NCBI GenBank assembly: GCA_003506735.1
Contig: DNYS01000160.1
Span: forward strand, 1,621-8,470
DNA: 6,850 nucleotides
Reading direction: 5' to 3'
DNA from: Nitrospinota bacterium
Lineage (GTDB): Bacteria; UBA8248
In this document: positions 1-5,461 of the stretch, one piece after another
How the letters are laid out: each line of letters starts with the position of its first letter
How positions within the stretch are numbered: position 1 is the first letter of the stretch
The notes under the pieces: generated by a model
The model's input: the letters and a program-made list of their open reading frames with translations, nothing else
What the model was told of the DNA's origin: nothing
The model's database searches: none
Program-made: the position numbers and the translations under genes

Positions 1-29
1 CTCGATCTCTCTTGCTCGAACAAAGGGAG

Positions 30-53
30 GGGGCGCCCACACTGGAGCGCCCC
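30..53 (-). terminator. Probable hairpin terminator after the cupin gene
   Basis: A perfect 7-bp inverted repeat (ggggcgc at 30-36, gcgcccc at 47-53) encloses a 10-nt loop and lies 7 nt beyond the cupin stop codon. Read on the minus strand, the stem is followed by CTCCCTTTGTT, which is only a weak T tract. Position and symmetry suggest a transcript end for the minus-strand unit. The poor T run makes it an imperfect intrinsic terminator. Confidence 0.45.
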
Positions 54-60
54 GGCAAAT

Positions 61-1059
61 TCAAATTTCCTTCAACTCCGAATAATCCCGGTGATATTCC
101 GGCGGGGGGGCGCCGGGTTGGCCCTGGATGACGTGGAGCTTGCCCCATTCGCGGCCCGCGTTGCGGAACCCGCGCTGCACACCCGGCGGAACCCAGCAGG
201 CGTCCCAAGGGTCGAGAATCGCCTGGTGGTATTCGCCCCGCGCGTCCAGCCAGAAAACCGCCCACCGCCCCTCGAGCGGGATGAACATTTCCTCGAAGGG
301 GTGGTCGTGGAGCGGCGCGCCCGAGCCGCAGCGGTTTTCATTGATCACGAATGCCACCTCGCCGTCCTCCAGCGAGGGCGGCGGGCCCGCACCCTCGCGC
401 TCTCCGCCAACGGCCCCGGCGTAGCGGCGGATTCCCCGCACCCCCTCGGGAAGACCCGTCTCGTGGTAGACTTGGAAATTCATCTCACACTCCTCGTAGC
501 GGACGATCTGGGTCGCCGGATCGACGGGACGGCCGTTTCCGTGCGGCTCGGTGCGCACGCCTTCGGGCAATCCCTCGCGGAGGCTTTCATGGTAAACGGG
601 ATATTCATAGGCGCCCTGCCCGTGTATGAAATAGAGGAACCCCTCCGTATCGCCCACGTTCTTGAAGCCCCGCATGATTCCCGGATGAATGCGTATGGCG
701 TCGTAGAGCCCCAGGACAACGCTCTTTCTATCCTTCGATTCAGGGTCCTCCCAGAAAATCTCGAATTCGCCCTCCCACACCATGAACACCTCCTCGTCCC
801 GGTGATCGTGGAGCGGCGCCCCGTTTCCGGGAGGCGCCATGGCGATCCCGCTGCAAAAATCCCAGCCCGGCAGCGCCGCCCGCGAGGGCGTCCCGGGCAC
901 GTCGCCGATATAGCGGTAGATGGCCCGGTGGTTCCCCTCCCCTCCCGACTCGTGGTAATCGCTCCAGTTCGGAATCATCTCGGCAAAGCGGATGACGGTG
1001 ACGGCCGCGACCCGCGTTTTCGGCGGAATGGCGGCATTGGACGAATCTGAATTGCGCAT
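61..1059 (-). CDS. Two-domain cupin (bicupin) protein
   Basis: This 332-residue protein contains two similar cupin beta-barrels, roughly residues 60-150 and 230-315, pointing to an internal duplication. Each half carries a cupin motif 1: GAPLHDHRDEEVF with H84, H86 and E90, and GAPLHDHPFEEMF with H251, H253 and E257. Each is followed by a conserved glycine (EGEFEIFW, EGRWAVFW). Motif 2 appears as PGIMRGFKN and PGVQRGFRN, with arginine (R130, R296) where a metal-binding histidine is usual, so each metal site would lack one standard ligand. There is no signal peptide, so it is probably cytoplasmic. Bicupins include dioxygenases, decarboxylases, isomerases and sugar- or metabolite-binding proteins, and the substrate cannot be told here. 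The ATG at 1059 is preceded by a GAGGGGGAG-type ribosome binding site. It is the last gene of a likely three-gene minus-strand unit, 74 nt after the hydrolase gene. Confidence 0.85.
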   Translation of the reverse strand: MRNSDSSNAAIPPKTRVAAVTVIRFAEMIPNWSDYHESGGEGNHRAIYRYIGDVPGTPSRAALPGWDFCSGIAMAPPGNGAPLHDHRDEEVFMVWEGEFEIFWEDPESKDRKSVVLGLYDAIRIHPGIMRGFKNVGDTEGFLYFIHGQGAYEYPVYHESLREGLPEGVRTEPHGNGRPVDPATQIVRYEECEMNFQVYHETGLPEGVRGIRRYAGAVGGEREGAGPPPSLEDGEVAFVINENRCGSGAPLHDHPFEEMFIPLEGRWAVFWLDARGEYHQAILDPWDACWVPPGVQRGFRNAGREWGKLHVIQGQPGAPPPEYHRDYSELKEI

Positions 1060-1084
1060 CTCTCGCTCCCCCTCTCGAAACGAA

Positions 1085-1097
1085 ATGGATGAATCGG
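1085..1097 (-). repeat. Leader repeat, copy 1 (13 nt)
   Basis: The minus-strand sequence CCGATTCATCCAT lies 25 nt upstream of the cupin start codon. An identical copy, in the same orientation, lies 14 nt upstream of the aminotransferase start (3265-3277). It could be a shared leader element or binding site, or a chance match. A 13-base repeat somewhere in a window of this size is not rare. Confidence 0.35.
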
Positions 1098-1133
1098 GAT
1101 AAATAAATGGCCGGGTCTATTAGGCGGAAAACC

Positions 1134-2048
1134 CTAACGCGAAATCTCCGAAGGGATGTTCCGCCCCTTGGCCCAGTCCGTCAAGATGCGGGCCGTGGCG
1201 GCCTCGATATCGCGGAAGCCGTGCGCGGCTATCGCGCCGCATTCGCGCCCCTCTGCGATCGCGGCGGCTTTCACGGTAACGAACCGGCGCTGCGGGCTGT
1301 TCTTCATCCGGGCATATAATTCCCGGGCCCCGTCGTAGGTCGTCACGCGGCACTCATCGTAGAGGTTGTGCACGAAAAGAACGGGGAGATCGATCTTCTC
1401 CACCGGAAGCGCGATGAGGCCGTCATAGTCGGCCATGGTCGAGGTGAAAATCACGCCCTTCACCCGAGGGTCTTTCAGGTTCAGGGCGAGATTGGCCGCG
1501 TCCAACGTCCCCCGGCTGGTGCCGACGATAAAAACCTCTCGGTAGCCCCGCGCCGCCAAGGCCCGCACGGCGGCGGCCATGTCCTTCGCATGGTCCGGCC
1601 CTAGCCGGAAATCGTCCCCATTCGAATCCGTCAGCCCCGACCACATGCCCACGGGAACCGCGGCGATTCCCGCATCCGCGATCTCCTTCACGATGCGCAT
1701 CAGGAAATTCCGGGACAGCCGGTAGCGGCCCTTCTCCAGCCGCACGACATGGCTGATGCGCCCCCCGCCTCCCCCGAACAGCAAAAACGCCCGCCTGGGC
1801 TTGGAGGGCCGCTTGGGCTCGACGAGGAAGATGGGCTGGACGCCCCCGCCCGCCGCCGGAATCTCAATTAAAACCGCGCGGAACCGGCGGTCGTCCCGTC
1901 TCACCGTCACCTCGCACGGCCTCCCGGGCGAGCCCGAATCGCCGGCCGCGGGCGCGGCCGCCGCATACCCCGCCGCCAGCCCCACAGACAAAAGCGCCCC
2001 GAGGCGCAAGCCCCGGGGCGCTTTGATCAATCCCGAAATCGCGTTCAT
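1134..2048 (-). CDS. Exported alpha/beta-hydrolase-like protein
   Basis: The 304-residue protein begins with a basic N-terminus and a hydrophobic alanine-rich stretch (about residues 12-35), typical of a secretion signal, so it likely acts outside the cytoplasmic membrane. The mature part looks like an alpha/beta hydrolase. It has a nucleophile-elbow motif GTSRG with S178, a probable acid D231 in HNLYDECRVT, and a probable base H276 in AAHGFRD. C233 and C270 flank the acid and base and could form a disulfide. A glycine-rich FGGGGG at 91-96 may form the oxyanion region. The ATG at 2048 overlaps the aminotransferase stop as ATGA, which suggests translational coupling; an in-frame ATG 75 nt upstream would lie inside that gene and is less likely. 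A strong inverted repeat covers codons 9-19. The substrate is unknown; esterase, lipase or peptidase activity is possible. Confidence 0.75.
   Translation of the reverse strand: MNAISGLIKAPRGLRLGALLSVGLAAGYAAAAPAAGDSGSPGRPCEVTVRRDDRRFRAVLIEIPAAGGGVQPIFLVEPKRPSKPRRAFLLFGGGGGRISHVVRLEKGRYRLSRNFLMRIVKEIADAGIAAVPVGMWSGLTDSNGDDFRLGPDHAKDMAAAVRALAARGYREVFIVGTSRGTLDAANLALNLKDPRVKGVIFTSTMADYDGLIALPVEKIDLPVLFVHNLYDECRVTTYDGARELYARMKNSPQRRFVTVKAAAIAEGRECGAIAAHGFRDIEAATARILTDWAKGRNIPSEISR
1990..2024 (-). promoter_or_regulatory. Perfect 11-bp inverted repeat, possible attenuator
   Basis: The arms AAAGCGCCCCG and CGGGGCGCTTT (1991-2001 and 2014-2024) pair perfectly around a 12-nt loop. On the minus-strand transcript the stem is followed by a run of four U, giving it the look of an intrinsic terminator. 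It lies at codons 9-19 of the hydrolase, just after the aminotransferase stop. It could lower expression of the downstream genes or stabilise the aminotransferase message. The structure is seen in the sequence; the role is inferred. Confidence 0.45.
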
Positions 2049-3250
2049 GCGCCGGCCTTGTTCTTGGCCTCGAGCGCCGAGGCGAGCCGCTCCACCCCGC
2101 GCTCGCAGTCCTCCTTCGAACACGAATAGGCAATTCGGATATACCCTTCGCCGGCCGGGCCGAAGACGCTTCCCGCGATGGTGGCGATGGCGTGCTCCCC
2201 GAGGAGATAGTCGGCCACCTCCTGGGAGCTTTCGCCGAAATTTTTCACGTTCGGGAAGGCGTAGAAGGCGCCCGTCGGCTTCGCCACCGTCATGCCCTCG
2301 ATGGAGCGGAGCCCCTCGTAGATGACCTTCGAGCGCTCGGTGAAGGCGTTCAGCATCTCATCGATCGGGCCCTGGTCCTCGGTCAGGCCCTTCGCGGCGC
2401 CGTGCTGGATAAAGGTGTTCACGCAAACCGTCGTGTACTGGCGCACGCGGAGCAGATGGCGGGTCAACTCCGGGCTCGCAATCGTCCAGCCCAGCCGCCA
2501 GCCGTCCATGCTGAAGACCTTCGAGAAGCCGTTGATGATGATCGTCCGCTCGGCCATGCCGGGCTGGGAGTAGATGCTCGGCGCGCAGTCGCCCTCGTGG
2601 TAGATGCGCGCGTAAATTTCGTCCGAGAGGACGAGGAGGTTGTGTTTCTTGGCGAGTTCGGCCAGCTTCGCCAACTCGGATTCGGGCACCGTCGTTCCGG
2701 TCGGGTTGCTGGGCGAGGTGATGCAGATGATCTTCGTCCTGGGCGTGATTACCTTCTCGACGTCCTCGGCCAGGAGGGCGAAGTCGTTTTCCTCCTTCGT
2801 CGCCACCTCGACCGCCACCCCGCCCGCGAGCGAGACGATGGATTTGTAGTGGTGCCAATTCGGATCGGGGATGATTACCTCATCGCCCGGGTTCACGAAG
2901 GCCATCACCGCGCAAAGGATTCCCTCGTTCGCCCCGGCCATGACAATCGTCTGGGTGTCCCACTGGACCTCGACGCCGGTATCGATCTCGGTGCGGGCCG
3001 CGATGGCTTTGCGCAGCGGGGGCACCCCCATGCTCGGCGCGTAGTGGACATCCCCCCGCTCGAGCGACTCCGCCGCCCCCGCCTTGATATGGGCCGGGGT
3101 GTCGAAGTCGGAGCGCCCGATCTGCCAGTGGATAACGTCCCTGCCCTCGGCCACGAGCGCGTTCACCTTGTCGAACACCTTCCGGATTCCCGAGAAGGGC
3201 ACCTCGAAAACCCGCTTCGCCGCAATTGCGTCGGTATCGAAACTCGCCAT
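2045..3250 (-). CDS. Class I PLP-dependent aminotransferase
   Basis: This 401-residue protein is a fold-type I aminotransferase, transferring an amino group between an amino acid and a 2-oxo acid. The landmarks appear in order: YAPSMGVPPLR (70-80), the AGANEG cofactor-phosphate loop (105-110), DPNWHHY (129-135), SNPTGT with N182, LSDEIYARI with D210 and Y213, the Schiff-base lysine K244 in GFSKVFSMDGWRLGW, and R372 in YIRIAYS, which normally binds the substrate carboxylate. It is full length for the AspC/AlaA-like group; the exact substrate cannot be called. The start at 3250 is chosen because GGAGGAG lies 5-6 nt upstream on the minus strand. An in-frame ATG at 3319 would add 23 residues unlike the family. 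It is the first gene of the left unit, preceded by a promoter-like pair at 3338-3366, and its TGA stop overlaps the hydrolase ATG. Confidence 0.93.
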   Translation of the reverse strand: MASFDTDAIAAKRVFEVPFSGIRKVFDKVNALVAEGRDVIHWQIGRSDFDTPAHIKAGAAESLERGDVHYAPSMGVPPLRKAIAARTEIDTGVEVQWDTQTIVMAGANEGILCAVMAFVNPGDEVIIPDPNWHHYKSIVSLAGGVAVEVATKEENDFALLAEDVEKVITPRTKIICITSPSNPTGTTVPESELAKLAELAKKHNLLVLSDEIYARIYHEGDCAPSIYSQPGMAERTIIINGFSKVFSMDGWRLGWTIASPELTRHLLRVRQYTTVCVNTFIQHGAAKGLTEDQGPIDEMLNAFTERSKVIYEGLRSIEGMTVAKPTGAFYAFPNVKNFGESSQEVADYLLGEHAIATIAGSVFGPAGEGYIRIAYSCSKEDCERGVERLASALEAKNKAGA

Positions 3251-3264
3251 GAAACTCCTCCGGT

Positions 3265-3277
3265 ATGGATGAATCGG
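3265..3277 (-). repeat. Leader repeat, copy 2 (13 nt)
   Basis: This is the second exact copy of CCGATTCATCCAT, located in the aminotransferase 5' leader just upstream of its ribosome binding site. It has the same orientation as the copy before the cupin gene at 1085-1097. Confidence 0.35.
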
Positions 3278-3286
3278 CGCCGAATT

Positions 3287-3305
3287 GAGGGGGGCCATTC
3301 CCCTC
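3287..3305 (-). other. Small leader hairpin before the aminotransferase gene
   Basis: A 6-bp inverted repeat, gagggg (3287-3292) and cccctc (3300-3305), encloses a 7-nt loop inside the predicted 5' leader of the aminotransferase mRNA. It is followed by no T tract and may only be a stability element or chance. Confidence 0.25.
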
Positions 3306-3337
3306 CCCCGGCCCGGCATTTATCGTGCGGATACGTT

Positions 3338-3366
3338 TTTATATCGGGCGGGCGGGAGCGGTGCAA
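3338..3366 (-). promoter_or_regulatory. Putative sigma70-type promoter for the aminotransferase unit
   Basis: On the minus strand TTGCAC (3366-3361) is separated by 17 nt from TATAAA (3343-3338). The -10 element matches the consensus at five of six positions; the -35 matches at only three. Transcription would start near 3332, giving a leader of about 80 nt before the ATG at 3250. It lies in the 170-nt space between the K+ channel gene and the aminotransferase gene. No convincing terminator for the channel transcript is visible there. Confidence 0.5.
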
Positions 3367-3420
3367 GGGGAGAACAGGCTACCGGGCGGGAAATGGAGGG
3401 AGGAGGAAAATGAATAAATT

Positions 3421-4222
3421 TCAGGAATCGGAATGGCTATTTATGGGTTTCCCGCAGTGAGGGCAGAGCATCGAATCTCCTTGTTTCTGCTGATATTCTT
3501 CGACAAATCCCGATCCCAGAATCCCCGCCAGAAGAGCCACCATTCCAATTCCCAGGAGGGCAATCAAGGAGCCAATCAATTTTCCAAGGAGGGTTACCGG
3601 ATACACATCACCGTATCCGACCGTCGTTAAGGTCACCACGGCCCACCACATCGCCGCCGGGATGCTTGAAAACACTTTGGGCTGTGCGGAATTCTCGATA
3701 AAGTACATGGAACTCGACGCAACAACCAGCAAAATGAAGGCCACAAAAAAAGTAACGTAGAGTTCATTTTTCTTCTTTTGGGATACGCGTGCAAGCGTTT
3801 GTAGCGACTTGGAATATTGCCCAGCTTCAACAGGCGCAAAAGACGTAACGCGCGCAAAAATCGAAAATCAGCAACAAAAATTTCCGCCAAGTAAAAGGGA
3901 ACAATCGCCAGCAAATCGATCACCGCAAAAAACGTCAGCGCAAATCTTACTCTCTCTTTGACTCGGCCCCCGAATCTTACGTTAGATGTACAGGTCCAGA
4001 GACGAAGAAGGTATTCCACCGTGAACACCAAGACCGAAAATATTTCAAACACATTAAAAAATCCTCTATAAGCCATTTCAACTGAATCCACAGTTTCCAG
4101 CATCACCGCGATGACGTTCAGGCAAATCAGCCCCATGATGACCGCGCTGCAAAACGGCTAGCGGGTTCCTCGGAGGTTACATCGAGTAGATCATAGACGC
4201 GGCTTTTTAATGACAGCTTCAC
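3421..4222 (-). pseudogene. Voltage-gated K+ channel gene with two single-base deletions
   Basis: Three frames join into one protein of about 267 residues resembling a KvAP/KcsA-class six-helix potassium channel of the inner membrane. The N-terminus (MKLSLKSRVYDLLDVTSEE) starts at a GTG at 4222 and runs to about 4150. A -1 shift leads into helices S1-S4, including the S4 sensor RFLRALRLLRLLK with four regularly spaced arginines. A second -1 shift near 3820-3822 leads into S5, the pore filter TVGYGD, S6 and a C-terminal CPHCG. The full span is 802 nt, exactly two bases short of 268 codons, which supports two one-base losses. The GTG follows the PhzF stop by one base and has GGGGAGG upstream, so it is probably co-transcribed. 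The gene is visibly AT-richer than its neighbours, hinting at transfer or relaxed selection. The lesions may be real or consensus errors. Confidence 0.82.
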
Positions 4223-4223
4223 C

Positions 4224-5012
4224 CTACCCCACCTCCCCTCTCAACACGGTCACGGCCTGGCCCCCCAGTATCACGCGCCCGCCCTCGAGCCGGCAGCGGA
4301 CGATGCCGCCGCGCCGGGAGGCTTGATAGGCGTTCATCTTCTCTTTATGGAGACGCTTCGCCCAGAAGGGGGCCAGGGCGCAGTAGGCCGAGCCGGTCGC
4401 CGGGTCCTCGTCGATGCCGAGTGCGGGGGCGAAGAAGCGCGAGACGAAATCGAAAGCGGGATCGTCCGATCGCGCCGTCACGATGACACCGCACGTCTCG
4501 ACCGTGGCGAGCAGGTGAAAATCGGGCCGGAGGGCGCGGACGGCGGCCTCCGATTCGGCCTCGATGAACCAGTCGAACGGGGTTTTTCCGGCGAACCGGG
4601 GCATGATGCCGAGCGTCTCGATCAACTCGGCGGGCGGGGCGGCGCCTTCCACCGGGCTGGCCGGAAAGTCAATCTCGATCCATTCGCCTTTTTTCTCGCA
4701 GGTGAGCAGGCCGCTCTTGGTGTGGAACCGCGCGGGTGCGTCCGGGTCGAGCCGCCCGGCCTCTCAGAGCGCGTGCGCGCTGGCGAGGGTGGCGTGGCCG
4801 CAAAGGTCCACCTCGGCGGCGGGGGTGAACCACCTGAGATTGAATCCGTCCTCCACGGGATATAGATACGCGGTCTCGGACAGGTTCATCTCACCGGCGA
4901 GGGCCTGCATCCACGCTTCATCGGCGGGGCCGTCGAGCAGGCACACCGCCGCCGGGTTTCCCGCGAAGGGTGTATCGGTGAACGCATCCACCTGAATCAA
5001 GGGGTGGGGCAT
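4224..5012 (-). pseudogene. PhzF-family isomerase interrupted by an in-frame TGA
   Basis: The frame is continuous from the ATG at 5012 to the TAG at 4224 (262 residues, usual for the family) except for TGA at codon 83 (4766-4764). PhzF landmarks are present on both sides: [17 protein letters not shown] at the start, SETAYL with the expected general acid/base E46, and [11 protein letters not shown] at 70-80. After the stop come the substrate-binding DEDPATGSA (about 201-209) and a C-terminal GGQAVTVLRGE. The family comprises cytoplasmic PLP-independent isomerases and epimerases related to phenazine enzyme PhzF; this member's substrate is unknown. The stop falls in HAL-stop-EAGRLDP, where relatives often carry an aromatic residue, so TGG (Trp) to TGA is the simplest explanation. 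Selenocysteine is less likely because no cysteine is expected there. The gene begins 7 nt after the selenoprotein gene. Confidence 0.85.
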
Positions 5013-5019
5013 AGGGAAC

Positions 5020-5256
5020 TCAGGAATTCTCCCGAATCTTCGCCACGATGTCCCCGCTCTCCGGGAAGCCGCCCTGCTCGAAGTGGGAGAAGAGGAGCTT
5101 GCCGTCGAAAGTGACCTCGAAGGCGCCGATGCGGTAGTTGCCGCCCTCGTTTCCGGCGATCTCGAGGCCGGGGAATTCGGCTTTCAGCGCCTGAGCCAAC
5201 TGCTCAAACTGGGGCCGGTAGTTTCACTTCTGGCAATATTCGACGTGGAGTTTCAT
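5020..5256 (-). CDS. SelW/Rdx-family selenoprotein (C-x-x-Sec)
   Basis: Reading TGA at 5226-5224 as selenocysteine (U) gives a 78-residue protein beginning [19 protein letters not shown]. It matches the small thioredoxin-fold SelT/SelW/SelH (Rdx) family in length and landmarks. These are a first beta strand ending in the redox motif C8-x-x-U11, followed by NYRP, a helix, [15 protein letters not shown], and a terminal GGFP loop before the last helix. Family members are thought to act as thiol or selenol oxidoreductases; partners here are unknown. Without recoding the frame stops after ten residues, so ordinary gene callers miss it. The UGA is followed by a bSECIS-like hairpin. It is the first gene after a strong promoter, 7 nt before the PhzF gene. 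A GGGAG lies rather far (about 12 nt) from the ATG. A Cys-to-stop mutation is the alternative, but the fit of motif and hairpin favours Sec. Confidence 0.85.
5189..5226 (-). promoter_or_regulatory. Candidate bacterial SECIS element
   Basis: Directly downstream of the UGA (5226-5224) the mRNA can form an 8-bp stem, GUUUGAGC (5209-5202) with GCUCAGGC (5196-5189). Two of the pairs are G-U, and the 5-nt loop is AGUUG (5201-5197). The loop begins 22 nt after the UGA and has G at its second position. Known bacterial SECIS elements lie inside the coding region at about this distance, with a conserved G near the start of the apical loop. No folding program was run. Confidence 0.65.
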
Positions 5257-5310
5257 GGCGCAGGTGCTCTCCCAAGATGCCGGCGGTGGGACCTCCCTCT
5301 ACGAAAGAGA

Positions 5311-5339
5311 ATTATACCCGAGACGGGGCGCCGGGGGAA
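5311..5339 (-). promoter_or_regulatory. Putative promoter of the selenoprotein-PhzF-channel unit
   Basis: The minus strand has a perfect TATAAT -10 element (5316-5311), with TTCCCC (5339-5334) 17 nt upstream as a weak -35. The start would lie near 5304, about 48 nt before the selenoprotein ATG. It is oriented away from the plus-strand promoter at 5379-5408 in the same intergenic space. Confidence 0.55.
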
Positions 5340-5369
5340 TTTGGCTGGCCCCGGTCCGGGAACCCGGCA

Positions 5370-5382
5370 TCAAGCCCCTTGA
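5370..5382. promoter_or_regulatory. Short inverted repeat overlapping the plus-strand -35
   Basis: TCAAG CCC CTTGA is a perfect 5-bp inverted repeat whose right arm overlaps the TTGACA of the plus-strand promoter. A nearby palindrome-like ccggg-aa-cccgg lies at 5356-5367. Either could be an operator between the two divergent promoters, but both are short and may be chance. Confidence 0.25.
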
Positions 5383-5408
5383 CACCGCGCCCTCCCGGGG
5401 AAAATGAT
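5379..5408 (+). promoter_or_regulatory. Putative promoter of the thiolase-like/DUF35 gene
   Basis: A perfect TTGACA (5379-5384) is followed after 18 nt by AATGAT (5403-5408), a four-of-six match to the -10 consensus. The predicted start near 5415 leaves a leader of about 47 nt before the ATG at 5462. A GGAG ribosome binding site lies at 5453-5456. Confidence 0.45.
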
Positions 5409-5461
5409 GCCCTCCGTTCCAACACAGCTCATTCATGGCATTTTTATTATCTGGAGCAGAC

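Noticed and set aside
91..1050. Long plus-strand open frame opposite the cupin gene
   Set aside because: It is antisense to a clear bicupin, has arginine/proline-rich composition and no family motif; long antisense frames are common in GC-rich DNA.
1134..2123. Longer hydrolase starting at 2123
   Set aside because: The extra 25 residues are Arg/Gly-rich, overlap the aminotransferase C-terminus and would precede the signal peptide; the ATGA-coupled start at 2048 is better.
2192..3460. 422-codon plus-strand open frame opposite the aminotransferase
   Set aside because: The minus strand carries all aminotransferase catalytic motifs; the plus translation is low-complexity and unrecognisable.
4142..4154. 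Programmed -1 ribosomal frameshift in the channel gene
   Set aside because: Only a short TTTT run is present, with no X-XXY-YYZ heptamer or clear stimulatory hairpin, and a second unrelated shift exists downstream; mutation or consensus error is simpler.
4764..5226. UGA reassigned to tryptophan throughout the organism
   Set aside because: TGA serves as the normal stop of the aminotransferase, cupin, channel and selenoprotein frames, so a global code change is not supported.
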